A stretch of DNA of 10,288 bases, taken from NCBI GenBank assembly GCA_026398675.1, contig JAPLSK010000242.1:1-10288 (forward strand). Direction: 5' to 3'. A model generated the notes under the pieces. It saw nothing but the letters and a program-made list of their open reading frames with translations. It searched no databases and had not been told where the DNA came from. The translations under genes and the position numbers were made by a program. Positions 1 to 7,022 of this stretch are shown piece after piece. This stretch comes from a bacterium. Its GTDB lineage: Bacteria > RBG-13-66-14. Position 1 is the stretch's first letter. The number at the start of each line of letters is the position of its first letter.

Positions 1-67
1 GCCCGCCGTTTCCCTTTCCCCGCAGGAGCGGCGCGCCGACGGGGATGGGGGTGAGGGCTGCCGCATG

Positions 68-105
68 TCCCCTCTCCCGTTTAGGGAGAGGGTTAGGGTG
101 AGGGT
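68..105. repeat. REP-like palindrome family 1, copy 1
   Basis: An inverted repeat with arms CCTCTCCC and GGGAGAGG, followed by the G-rich tail GGTTAGGGTGAGGG. The same element recurs twice further on in this intergenic region. Similar CCTCTCCC/GGGAGAGG elements with a TTAGGGTGAGGG tail are widespread in bacterial intergenic DNA, so the family itself is probably not new. Confidence 0.75.
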
Positions 106-126
106 CAGGGTAGGGAACGTAAAAGC

Positions 127-147
127 GGCGGGGATGGAATCCCCGCC
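127..147. repeat. Hairpin repeat family 2, copy 1
   Basis: A perfect 9-bp stem (GGCGGGGAT with ATCCCCGCC) closed by a GGA loop. It is flanked by AAAAGC on the left and CTACGTTG on the right, both of which are shared, with slight changes, by the second copy. Confidence 0.75.
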
Positions 148-173
148 CTACGTTGCGAAACACACGATATCAC

Positions 174-240
174 GTAGGGGCCGACCTTCAGGTCGGCCCG
201 CGGGCGACCGCAGAGGACTTGTCCTACGGGTCGCCCCTAC
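174..240. repeat. Composite nested palindrome
   Basis: Three inverted repeats are nested. The outer arms are GTAGGGGC (174-181) and GCCCCTAC (233-240). Inside lie a 10-bp hairpin GGGCCGACCT/AGGTCGGCCC (178-187 with 190-199) and a stem GGGCGACC/GGTCGCCC (202-209 with 229-236). The latter encloses a small AGGAC/GTCCT hairpin (214-225). The outer arms overlap the inner stems, so they would compete for pairing. The function is unknown; it is most likely another REP-type element. Confidence 0.7.
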
Positions 241-287
241 GGCATCGCAATTAGCGAGGCACGGGCCGGGGTGAGGGCTGCCACATG

Positions 288-326
288 TCCCCTCTCCCCT
301 CTGGGGAGAGGGTTAGGGTGAGGGGT
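288..326. repeat. REP-like palindrome family 1, copy 2
   Basis: Second copy of the CCTCTCCC/GGGAGAGG palindrome with the same TTAGGGTGAGGG tail. The preceding 18 or so bases also match those before copy 1, so the duplicated unit is longer than the palindrome itself. Confidence 0.75.
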
Positions 327-334
327 GAAGCTGT

Positions 335-376
335 CTCCCTCTCCCTGTGGGAGAGGGATTAAGGGTGAGGGCTGCC
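335..376. repeat. REP-like palindrome family 1, copy 3
   Basis: A third, slightly diverged copy: arms CTCCCTCTCCC and GGGAGAGGG, then ATTAAGGGTGAGGGCTGCC. It lies head-to-tail with copy 2, only about 10 bases away. A short reverse-complement fragment (AGCCCTCACCC) is also seen just after dxs at 6034-6044. Confidence 0.7.
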
Positions 377-388
377 TTAGAAAAAAGC

Positions 389-410
389 GGCGGGGACTAA
401 AGTCCCCGCC
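389..410. repeat. Hairpin repeat family 2, copy 2
   Basis: Stem GGCGGGGACT with AGTCCCCGCC (10 bp, AA loop). The bases after GGCGGGGA differ from copy 1, but both arms changed together (AT pair in copy 1, CG pair here). Pairing is therefore kept, which points to a structure-bearing repeat rather than chance. It is flanked by AAAAGC and CTACATTG as in copy 1. Confidence 0.75.
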
Positions 411-477
411 CTACATTGAGCGCACAGCATATACGGACCACCGCCCCGCAATCGGATTCGACCACCGCAATTCGCTC

Positions 478-506
478 TTGACTGCGACCGGCCTTTGGCT
501 TACCAT
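478..506 (+). promoter_or_regulatory. Probable sigma70-type promoter for cysS
   Basis: A -35 box TTGACT (478-483), a 17-bp spacer and a -10 box TACCAT (501-506), each matching consensus at five of six positions. It lies just after the repeat-rich stretch. Transcription would start near 513 and give a leader of about 215 nt before cysS. No comparable box pair was found closer to the gene. Confidence 0.55.
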
Positions 507-512
507 TCGGGT

Positions 513-729
513 GCAGTAGAAAAAAACCCGGTTACGCCATGACCTCACCTCACCAGACGTTCCTTCTCCTCTGTGGCTGTCGGCCGGCGGGTCGGCCGAC
601 CATCCGGTAGCCGCGCCCGCCGCCTTCTTAAATCTTTCCCCTTCAGTGAAGGTCAGTTACGGCTGCGCCGCCGCGGGAAACCGACGGCAGGCGGCCACAA
701 AAACGTTATAGCGGAAGACGAGGTGCGCC
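513..729 (+). promoter_or_regulatory. Long structured leader upstream of cysS
   Basis: If the promoter at 478-506 is used, this is the untranslated leader. It holds a strong 7-bp hairpin GTCGGCC/GGCCGAC (579-585 with 594-600, 8-nt loop), a small CCTTC/GAAGG hairpin near 638-650 and a GCCGCC/GGCGGC pairing (667-672 with 690-695). I looked for the conserved T-box bulge sequence expected in many aminoacyl-tRNA synthetase leaders and did not find it. Any regulatory role is inference. The ribosome-binding site GAGGTG (720-725) ends four bases before the cysS start. Confidence 0.35.
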
Positions 730-2241
730 ATGGCCACCCCCTTGAGACTTTACGACACCTACTCCAGGCAGCTTCTTGAGTTTCCGCCCGTAGACAGCCC
801 CGCGCGCGGTAACCCGCTCACGCCCGTCACCTATTACACCTGCGGCCCCACGGTTTACAACTACGCCCACATCGGCAACTTCCGCGCCTACATCTTCGAG
901 GACCAGGTGGTCCGCACGCTGGAATACCTGGGCTGGAAGGTCCGCCAGGTGATGAACTTCACCGACGTGGACGACAAGACCATCCTGGGCGCCAACCCCA
1001 CGCGGGAAGAGGTCCCCGCCGACGAGATGCGGCGGCGCCTGGACGCCTACACCGCGCCCTACATCCAGGCCTTCTTCGAGGACATAGACGCGCTGAACAT
1101 CAAGCGCGCGGCGGTCTACCCCCGGGCCACCGAGCACATTCCCGAGATGGTCCGCCTTATCGGCGCCCTGGCCGCCAACGGCTACGCCTACGAGGGGGAC
1201 GACGGGAGCTGGTACTTCGCCATAAAGAAATTCCCGCGCTACGGCCTTCTCTCCGGAATCGAGGTGGGCGACGTGCGGGTAGGGGCCCGCGTCTCCACCG
1301 ACGAGTACGAGAAGGAGGACGCCCGCGATTTCGCCCTGTGGAAGAAAGCCCGCCAAGGCGAGCCGACCTGGAACCCGCGGGAGTACGACCCGGCCTCGCC
1401 TCTGCCCCCGGGGCGCCCCGGCTGGCACATCGAGTGCTCCGCCATGTCCCAGAAGCACCTCGGCGAAACCCTCGACCTCCACTCGGGCGGGCACGACAAC
1501 ATCTTCCCCCACCACGAAAACGAGATAGCCCAGAGCGAGGGCGCGTCGGGGAAGAAATTCGTCCGCCACTGGCTCCACTGCGGATACCTCGTCGTGGACG
1601 GCGAGAAGATGTCCAAGTCCAAGGGGAACTACTTCACCCTGCGCGACGTGCTGGCGCGGGGGCACAACCCCCTGGCCGTCCGGCTGCTCCTGGAGTCCAC
1701 CCACTACCGCAAGCCGCTGAACTTCACCTTCGAGGCCCTGTCCGGGGCGGAGACGAATTTGAAGCAGCTCCAGGCCTTCCTGCGCCGCCTGGACCGCGAG
1801 AGTGAAACGGCCCCCGCCACTCCCCCGGGTCAGGCCGGTACGGAGGGAAGCGGTGCCGGCGCCGTCATTCGCCGGGCCAAGGAGAACTTCGTCACCGCCC
1901 TCTCCGACGACCTGAACATCTCCGCCGCACTGGCCGCCGTCTTCGATATGCTGGGGACGGTCAACCGGATGCTCGACGGCGGCATGGTTCACCGAGAGGA
2001 AATCGCCCTGGCCCGGGAGACCCTTCTCGGCTTCGACACGGCGCTGGGCCTGCGGCTGGGGCGTGAAACGACCGGCGCGAAGTTTGACGCCGCCATCGTC
2101 GAGGCCAGGCTCGCCGAACGCGCCGCGGCCAAGGAGGCCAAGGACTTCGCCCGGGCCGACGCCATACGGGACGAGCTGGCGGCGATGGGCGTCCAGGTGG
2201 AAGACACCCCCCAGGGGACGAAGTGGCACCCGGCCGAGTGA
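730..2241 (+). CDS. cysS: Cysteinyl-tRNA synthetase
   Basis: Charges tRNA-Cys with cysteine in the cytoplasm, using ATP; a class I aminoacyl-tRNA synthetase. The 503-residue protein carries the family's signatures. There is a CGPTVY segment at 38-43 followed by the HIGN nucleotide-binding motif at 47-50, and the KMSKS loop at 293-297. The expected zinc ligands are present: Cys38, Cys236 (in ECSAM), His261 and Glu265 (in HHENE). The C-terminal DALR-type helical region is complete and ends in the usual Asp-Thr-Pro-Gln-Gly-Thr-x-Trp segment. A Pro/Gly/Ala-rich linker around residues 358-376 separates the catalytic core from it. The ATG is supported by GAGGTG four bases upstream. The gene has its own terminator, so it is probably monocistronic. 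Length is slightly above the usual 460-500 residues. Confidence 0.97.
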   Translation: MATPLRLYDTYSRQLLEFPPVDSPARGNPLTPVTYYTCGPTVYNYAHIGNFRAYIFEDQVVRTLEYLGWKVRQVMNFTDVDDKTILGANPTREEVPADEMRRRLDAYTAPYIQAFFEDIDALNIKRAAVYPRATEHIPEMVRLIGALAANGYAYEGDDGSWYFAIKKFPRYGLLSGIEVGDVRVGARVSTDEYEKEDARDFALWKKARQGEPTWNPREYDPASPLPPGRPGWHIECSAMSQKHLGETLDLHSGGHDNIFPHHENEIAQSEGASGKKFVRHWLHCGYLVVDGEKMSKSKGNYFTLRDVLARGHNPLAVRLLLESTHYRKPLNFTFEALSGAETNLKQLQAFLRRLDRESETAPATPPGQAGTEGSGAGAVIRRAKENFVTALSDDLNISAALAAVFDMLGTVNRMLDGGMVHREEIALARETLLGFDTALGLRLGRETTGAKFDAAIVEARLAERAAAKEAKDFARADAIRDELAAMGVQVEDTPQGTKWHPAE

Positions 2242-2261
2242 CCGCCGCAAAATAACACGCG

Positions 2262-2291
2262 GGGGACGGCGCGCGGCCGTCCCCTTTCTTT
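2262..2291 (+). terminator. Intrinsic terminator after cysS
   Basis: A perfect 8-bp GC-rich stem, GGGGACGG (2262-2269) with CCGTCCCC (2277-2284), 7-nt loop, followed directly by TTTCTTT. It starts 20 bases after the cysS stop codon, which separates cysS transcription from murJ. Confidence 0.85.
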
Positions 2292-2335
2292 ACCGCCGGA
2301 GGTCTCAAGCCCCCGATTTTCACCGTGAATAAGGT

Positions 2336-2363
2336 TTTTCAATCGGTGGGCGGATGTTACAAT
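2336..2363 (+). promoter_or_regulatory. Probable promoter for murJ
   Basis: -35 box TTTTCA (2336-2341), 16-bp spacer, -10 box TACAAT (2358-2363). It lies between the cysS terminator and the murJ start, leaving a leader of about 34 nt. No Shine-Dalgarno sequence is visible ahead of the murJ ATG, unlike most other genes here. Confidence 0.6.
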
Positions 2364-2403
2364 CTTCTCATTCCGTGCAAACGACTTAACCGCACACCGC
2401 ACC

Positions 2404-4069
2404 ATGGCTGACGAAGACCCCAAGCAACCGGTCAACGACGGTCCCGCTCCGCCCCCGGACACGGGCCCGCCCTCCGGCGCGAGGATCATCCGCTCGGCGG
2501 GGATCGTCGGAGGGATGACCCTCGTCTCGCGCCTCCTGGGGCTGGCGCGGGAGATGGCCTTCGCGGCGATCTTCGGCGCCGGGGCGATCAACGACGCCTA
2601 CCGCATCGCTTACGCCCTGCCGTACTTCTTCCGTCGGCTGCTGGGCGAGAACGCGATGGCGGCCTTCTTCCTCCCCATATTCATACACCACCGCGAGAAC
2701 AAGGGCGAGGCCGCGGCCTGGCGGCTGGCCAATAACCTCTTCAACACCGTCGCCCTCTTCACCGGCCTGGCGGCGGGACTGTTGATCTTCGCCGCCCCCT
2801 GGCTCTTGCGGGTCATCGCCCCCCGGGTTCGTCGAGACCGGCAACCTCGATCTGGCGGTGCGCCTCACGCGGACCATGCTGCCCTTCATGGTGCTGATGA
2901 CGCTGGCGGCGGTGCTTATGTCGCTGCTCAACGCCTACCGCCGCTTCGGCCTGCCCAGTTCCGGAACGGTCATCCACAACCTGGTCTTCATCGCCTCCCT
3001 CTACACCATCGTGCCGCTCTTCGGCAACGTGCCGGAGCAGATGATCTTCGGCGCGGCGCTGGGGGTGCTGGCGGGCGGCGTCTTGCAGGTGATCACCCTG
3101 GGGATCGGGGTGGGGACGGTCGGCGGACGCTGGCGGCCGGTGCTGGATCTGAAGGACCCCGGACTGCGGCGGATCGTCAAGCTGATGATCCCGGCGCTCT
3201 TCGGCCTGGCCGTGGTGCGGATCAACCTCTTGGTGGACAACGCCCTGGCCAGCCTCCTGGGCGAGGGGATGATCAGCGCCCTGAACTACGCCGAGCGGCT
3301 GCTGCAATTCCCGCTGGGGGTCTTCGGGGTGGCGCTGGGGACGGCCATCCTGCCGACGCTCTCCACCGCCGCGGCGCGGGGGGAGCACGGCGAGCTGCAG
3401 GGGACGATGAACTACGCCCTGCGGCTGGCACTCTTCGTCGCCATCCCCGCCACCCTGGGCATTATTCTGCTGCGCGAGCCGCTGGTGGCGCTGTTCTACC
3501 AGCGGGGAGCCTTCGACGTCGCCGCGACCTACGAAACCTCCTGGGCGCTGCTCTTCTACGCCCTGGGGCTGGTGGGATACATTGGGGTCAGCGTCGTGGT
3601 GCCGGTGTTCTACGCCCGGCAGGACACCCGCACCCCGGTCATCGCCGCGGCGATCGCCGTCGGGGTGAACGTCGTCCTCGACCTGGCCCTGATGTGGTGG
3701 CTGCGACAGGGTGGGCTTGCGCTGGCCAGCGCCATCGCCAGCTTCGTCAACCTCGGGTGGCTGCTGTGGCGCCTGCGGGCGAAGGTGGGCCGGATCGGTC
3801 TGCGACGTATTATCAACACCGGCTGGCGCCTGTTGGCCGCCGGCGGGGTGATGGCGGTGACCCTCTGGCTCTGGGTGCGCCTCTCCGGCTTCGCTCCCGA
3901 AACGGCCCGTCTTATGACCAAGCTGTGGGTCGGCCTGGGCGGGGTCGCGATTGGAGCCGTCGTTTTCTTCATCTCCGCCTGGCTCTTCCGCACGCCGGAG
4001 CTCAAGGACGTGCTGGGGATGTTGAAGAGCCGCCTGCACCGCGCCAAGCGGGGACCGGACGCCCGTTGA
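2404..4069 (+). CDS. murJ: Lipid II flippase MurJ, reading frame broken by a single-base shift
   Basis: MurJ moves lipid II, the peptidoglycan precursor, across the inner membrane; it belongs to the MOP exporter superfamily. The first part (to about 2820) and the second part (from about 2825, one frame over) join into one protein of about 554 residues if one C is removed from the C6 run at 2819-2824. The joined sequence then reads through a family-typical APGFVETGNLDLAVRLTR segment. Family residues are visible: Arg43 and Arg49 in the SRLLGLAR stretch, Asp64, Arg77/78, and a Tyr-Ala-Glu-Arg motif with Arg298 (corrected numbering) where the E. coli protein has Asp-Arg. Many hydrophobic spans fit the usual 14 helices. 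The N-terminus has a Pro-rich extension of about 25 residues. Without correction, the first frame runs as nonsense to 4179. An assembly or sequencing error is likeliest; a true mutation or programmed shift cannot be excluded. Confidence 0.88.
2819..2824 (+). other. Frameshift site in murJ (C6 run)
   Basis: Six consecutive C bases in the context ATCG-C6-GGG. Five C would restore one continuous MurJ frame. In frame, the ribosome meets GCC CCC CGG; a +1 slip on CCC-C would give GCC CCC (C) GGG TTC, that is, the conserved Pro-Gly-Phe. The site is thus both an error-prone homopolymer and a possible +1 slippery sequence. Confidence 0.85.
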
Positions 4070-4080
4070 CCGCCACCCGC

Positions 4081-4110
4081 CGGGCCGCTCAGACCGGCCC
4101 GTGCTATAAT
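4081..4110 (+). promoter_or_regulatory. dxs promoter with adjacent hairpin
   Basis: A perfect -10 box TATAAT (4105-4110) is preceded by TGC, which makes an extended -10 element; no -35 box lies at the right distance. A 7-bp inverted repeat CGGGCCG/CGGCCCG (4081-4087 with 4095-4101, 7-nt loop) ends three bases before the -10 box, where the spacer and -35 region should be. It has no T-run, so it is a poor terminator for murJ and could instead be an operator. Transcription would begin near 4117. GAGG at 4135-4138 is the likely ribosome-binding site. Confidence 0.55.
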
Positions 4111-4141
4111 CCCCCCGTCAATCCTTGCGCAATAGAGGCCC

Positions 4142-6031
4142 ATGGATCCCTCCTACCGCCTGCTGCCCCGGATAGATGATCCCGCGGACCTCCGGCGGCT
4201 CAACCTCTTCGAGCTCACGGAACTGGCCGGCGAGCTGCGCCGCTACATCATCGAAACGGTGAGCGAGACCGGCGGCCACCTGGCCCCCAGCCTGGGCGCC
4301 GTCGAGCTCGCCATCGCCCTCCACTACGCGCTCGACACGCCCGCCGACAAAATCGTATGGGACGTCGGCCACCAGGCTTACGCCCACAAGGTGCTGACCG
4401 GCCGGCGGGACCTCCTCTCCACCCTGCGCCAGTACGGCGGCATCTCCGGCTTCCCCAAACCCTCGGAGTCGCCCTACGACACCTACGCCGTGGGGCACGC
4501 CTCGACGGCCATCTCCGCCGCGCTGGGGATGGCTCTCACCCGGGAACACAAGGGGGAGAAGCACCGCGTGTGCGCCGTGGTCGGCGACGGCTCCCTGACC
4601 GGCGGCATGACCTTCGAGGCCCTCAACCACGCCGGGCGCTGCAAGATACCCTTCCTCGTCGTCCTCAACGACAACAAGATGAGCATCTCCAAGAGCGTGG
4701 GGGCGCTGTCGAACTACCTCAACCGGATGATCACCACCCGCAGCTACCTCTCGCTGCGCAAGCAGGTCCAGGAGATAGTCAAGAAGATACCCGGCATCGG
4801 GATGGGCATCTTCTCCCTGGCGCGCAAAATCGAGGAGGGGCTGAAGAACATGGTCACGCCGGGGATGCTCTTCGAGGAGATGGGCTTTCTGTACTTCGGC
4901 CCCATAGACGGCCACGACATGCCCAAGCTCGTCGGCATCCTGAAAACGGTGCGCGACCTGGCCCAGCCGGTCTTCCTCCACATAGTGACGGTCAAGGGCA
5001 AGGGCTACGAACCGGCGGAAAACGACGCCACGAAGTTCCACGGCCTGGGGAAGTTCGACGCCGCCACCGGTGTGTGCCACGTGAGCGGACCGACGCCCAC
5101 GTACACGGAGATTTTCGGCTGCACCGTCACCGAGCTGGCGGCCCGGGATCCCAGGGTGGTGGGCATCACCGCCGCCATGCCCGACGGGACCGGTCTCGAC
5201 ATCCTGGCCGACGCCCTGCCCGACCAGTTCATAGACGTGGGCATCGCCGAGCAGCACGCGGTGAGCCTGGCGGGCGGGCTGGCCATCTCGGGGATGAAGC
5301 CCGTGGTGGCCGTCTACTCCACCTTCCTCCAGCGGGCCTACGACCAGATGGTGACGGACGTCTGTCTGATGAACCTGCCGGTGCTCTTCGCCGTGGACCG
5401 GGGCGGCCTGGTGGGCAGCGACGGACCGACCCACCACGGCTCATTCGACCTGACTTACCTGCGCAGCGCCCCGAACATGACCGCCTGCGCCCCGGCCGAC
5501 GAGGACGAGCTGCGCCACCTCCTTTACACCGGATACAAACACTCCGGGCCATTCGCCGTGCGCTACCCCCGGGGAAAGGGCGTCGGGGTGGACCGCACGC
5601 GGCCGCTCCACGAGATTCCCATCGGGAAGGGCGAGCTCCGCCGGGAGGGGACCGAGGCCGTGATCGTGGCCCTCGGCTCCACCGTGCTCCCCGCGGTGGA
5701 GGCGGCGGAGGCGCTGGCGGATGAGGGTCGCAGCGTCGCGGTCATCAACGCCCGCTGGCTCAAGCCGTTGGACGCGGACCTGATAGTGGAATGGGCGGAG
5801 AAAACCGGCCGCGTCCTCACCGCGGAGGAGAACACCCTCGAGGGCGGCTTCGGTTCGGCCGTGGTGGAGCTTCTGGCCGACCGCGGCCTCCTGGATTCGG
5901 GGAGAATCAAGGTTCGGCGGTTGGGCATCCCCGACCGCTTCATCACCCACGGCACCCAGGAGGAGCTGCGGGCCGAGCTGGGCCTGGACGCCCCGGGGAT
6001 AGCGCGCGCCGTGGAATCCCTTCTGGCCTGA
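4142..6031 (+). CDS. dxs: 1-deoxy-D-xylulose-5-phosphate synthase
   Basis: A cytoplasmic, thiamine-diphosphate-dependent enzyme that condenses pyruvate with glyceraldehyde 3-phosphate. This is the first step of the MEP (non-mevalonate) route to isoprenoids and also feeds thiamine and pyridoxal synthesis. At 629 residues it is close to the E. coli length of 620. It shows the active-site His46 in GGHLAPSLG, His77 in DVGHQAY, and the thiamine-binding motif GDGSLTGG (148-155) followed by LNDN (175-178). The catalytic Glu370 lies in DVGIAEQHAV, at the same number as in E. coli. The transketolase central and C-terminal domains are complete. The gene sits 72 bases after murJ with its own promoter-like -10 box. 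Undecaprenyl phosphate, the carrier of MurJ's substrate, is made from MEP-pathway products, so the pairing makes sense but is not proof of co-regulation. Confidence 0.97.
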   Translation: MDPSYRLLPRIDDPADLRRLNLFELTELAGELRRYIIETVSETGGHLAPSLGAVELAIALHYALDTPADKIVWDVGHQAYAHKVLTGRRDLLSTLRQYGGISGFPKPSESPYDTYAVGHASTAISAALGMALTREHKGEKHRVCAVVGDGSLTGGMTFEALNHAGRCKIPFLVVLNDNKMSISKSVGALSNYLNRMITTRSYLSLRKQVQEIVKKIPGIGMGIFSLARKIEEGLKNMVTPGMLFEEMGFLYFGPIDGHDMPKLVGILKTVRDLAQPVFLHIVTVKGKGYEPAENDATKFHGLGKFDAATGVCHVSGPTPTYTEIFGCTVTELAARDPRVVGITAAMPDGTGLDILADALPDQFIDVGIAEQHAVSLAGGLAISGMKPVVAVYSTFLQRAYDQMVTDVCLMNLPVLFAVDRGGLVGSDGPTHHGSFDLTYLRSAPNMTACAPADEDELRHLLYTGYKHSGPFAVRYPRGKGVGVDRTRPLHEIPIGKGELRREGTEAVIVALGSTVLPAVEAAEALADEGRSVAVINARWLKPLDADLIVEWAEKTGRVLTAEENTLEGGFGSAVVELLADRGLLDSGRIKVRRLGIPDRFITHGTQEELRAELGLDAPGIARAVESLLA

Positions 6032-6052
6032 TAGCCCTCACCCACCGCGGGC

Positions 6053-6152
6053 GCAAAACGAAGCGAACCGAGCGTAGCGAGCTACGCCCCCGGCGAACCG
6101 AGTAATGCCCCGGCAAACCGAGCGAAGCGAGCTATGCCCCTGGCAAAACCCA
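6053..6152 (+). repeat. GAGCGAAGCGAGC-type repeat array 1
   Basis: Several imperfect units built from CCGAGCGAAGCGAGCTATG and CCCCGGCAAA variants, between dxs and gene A. Bases 6053-6104 are identical to 7647-7698 (52 bp). One unit contains a perfect hairpin GCGTAGC-GA-GCTACGC (6072-6087). The last 24 bases (6129-6152) also recur inside gene A at 6506-6529. The array ends two bases before the -35 box of gene A. Confidence 0.85.
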
Positions 6153-6153
6153 T

Positions 6154-6182
6154 TTGAAGCCCGACCCCGGTTGGACTATAAT
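6154..6182 (+). promoter_or_regulatory. Promoter of gene A
   Basis: -35 box TTGAAG (6154-6159), 17-bp spacer, perfect -10 box TATAAT (6177-6182). Transcription from about 6189 leaves a 27-nt leader with AAGGGGGT (6203-6210) five bases before the GTG start at 6216. This decides the start of gene A: the upstream in-frame ATG at 6105 lies in repeat DNA ahead of the promoter. Confidence 0.75.
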
Positions 6183-6215
6183 TCACTAATTAGACTCATA
6201 CCAAGGGGGTCGTTT

Positions 6216-6800
6216 GTGAGAAAGACCGGGATTCTTCTCATTGCCATGACCGCCCTCTGCCTGGCCGACGCCGGGGTGCTGGACTTCGTCGAGCCGATTC
6301 TCGGCACCCCCGTCGTGGCGACCAGTATGGGTTACATGACCGGTGTTCTTGCGGAGCGTGGCTGGACCCAGATCGAGGCTGACGAGAAACAGGTGACGGC
6401 CGACTATGTGGGTGACGGCCGCGACGAGCACCTGACATTCACCTTCACCCCCGCCGCCTCGACACCGGATGAACCGAGCGAAGCGAGCTACGCCCCTGGC
6501 GAACCGAGCTATGCCCCTGGCAAAACCCACCAGGACATCCTCACGGTGGATTACACCTACGTCCCCTGGCTCGAAATCGAGGGCGGGGCCCAGCGGGCGA
6601 GGGCGGAGTTCGACCGGCTAATCGTCGCCTTCGATTACCTCATCGGGCCAGGGGAGACCGAGGCCACGGACGCCGGAGTCGTCCACACCTGGCCCGGCCG
6701 GGACATGAGCCGGATCGAGCTCATCCTGGCGCCGATGTATAGCACAAGGTTGACCGTCTGGGTCAACCTCGTCCCGCTCCGCGAGCCGGAGAGCGACTGA
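6216..6800 (+). CDS. Secreted paralogue A (unknown family)
   Basis: Not recognised as a known family. It encodes 194 residues from a GTG start with a good ribosome-binding site. The N-terminus is a Sec-type signal peptide (Arg-Lys, then ILLIAMTALCLADA), probably cut near residue 19-20, so the product should be exported; no lipobox is seen. The mature part begins with Glu-Pro-Ile-Leu-Gly and has Gly-Trp about 22 residues later. It then has a strand pair (LTFTFTP and ILTVDYTYV), a helix leading to FDYLIGPGE, and a C-terminal hairpin after HTWPG. This order matches genes B to E and G. Residues 86-104 (EPSEASYAPGEPSYAPGKT) are encoded by the local dispersed repeat and sit in the turn between the two strands. 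No cysteines are conserved with the other members. The role is unknown. Confidence 0.8.
   Translation: MRKTGILLIAMTALCLADAGVLDFVEPILGTPVVATSMGYMTGVLAERGWTQIEADEKQVTADYVGDGRDEHLTFTFTPAASTPDEPSEASYAPGEPSYAPGKTHQDILTVDYTYVPWLEIEGGAQRARAEFDRLIVAFDYLIGPGETEATDAGVVHTWPGRDMSRIELILAPMYSTRLTVWVNLVPLREPESD
6471..6529 (+). repeat. Dispersed repeat inside gene A
   Basis: An in-frame copy of the GAGCGAAGCGAGC/ATGCCCC repeat. The 57 bases at 6471-6527 equal 19 codons, giving two near-copies of the peptide SYAPG. Bases 6506-6529 match 6129-6152 exactly. Paralogues B, C, D and E have no counterpart at this position. Confidence 0.85.
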
Positions 6801-6900
6801 CGCGCAGTGGGAACCGAGCACCACCGAACCACCGTATAACCGCCGGAGGGGCGAGCCGATCTCGGCACAAAGCAGTCTCCACCCCTGGACCGGCCGCGAC

Positions 6901-6938
6901 CCGAGCCCGCATCGCGCGACTTCACCCCGAGGGCTCGG
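6901..6938. repeat. Inverted repeat between genes A and B
   Basis: Perfect 8-bp arms CCGAGCCC (6901-6908) and GGGCTCGG (6931-6938) around a 22-nt loop, with no T-run after it. It could be a weak terminator for A or a protein-binding site. The rest of the 222-base gap between A and B shows no gene or clear promoter. Confidence 0.4.
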
Positions 6939-7022
6939 ACGACGCCCTAGCCACGACCGGCGATACTCTCCGACGGGGGACGTTTGCGCCTTCGGCCGCG
7001 GTAATATCCAAAGGAGTGAACC

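Larger units (their letters stand above)
1..477. other. Gene-free intergenic region dense in palindromic repeats
   Basis: I see no convincing coding sequence here; the short open frames run across palindromes and have no ribosome-binding sites or recognisable protein features. The stretch is built from at least three families of inverted repeats, listed separately, joined by short unique DNA. A larger duplicated block can also be seen: the run GGGTGAGGGCTGCC followed by ATGTCC and the first family's palindrome occurs near 50-104 and again near 270-325. This is typical of REP-like elements piling up between genes. Confidence 0.7.

Noticed and set aside
513..729. T-box riboswitch before cysS
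   Set aside because: The conserved T-box sequence and a clear terminator/antiterminator pair were not found.
706..2250. 514-codon open frame on the minus strand opposite cysS
   Set aside because: It is a product of strong third-position GC bias in cysS; the translation is Gly/Val/Ala-rich low-complexity with no recognisable domain, while the plus strand has all cysteinyl-tRNA synthetase motifs.
2813..4039. 408-codon open frame on the minus strand opposite murJ
   Set aside because: The predicted product is dominated by Gln, His, Pro, Asp and Glu with no domain, and it mirrors a clear membrane protein on the plus strand.
4118..5437. 439-codon open frame on the minus strand opposite dxs
   Set aside because: It overlaps the conserved dxs reading frame completely and shows no family features.
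6105..6215. Longer start for gene A at ATG 6105
   Set aside because: This start lies in the repeat array and ahead of the TTGAAG/TATAAT promoter; the signal peptide and ribosome-binding site fit the GTG at 6216.
6812..6850. Remnant of the D/E leader between A and B
   Set aside because: The string CGAACCAC and a later GGAGG recall the D/E leader, but the match is short and no gene follows; chance cannot be excluded.
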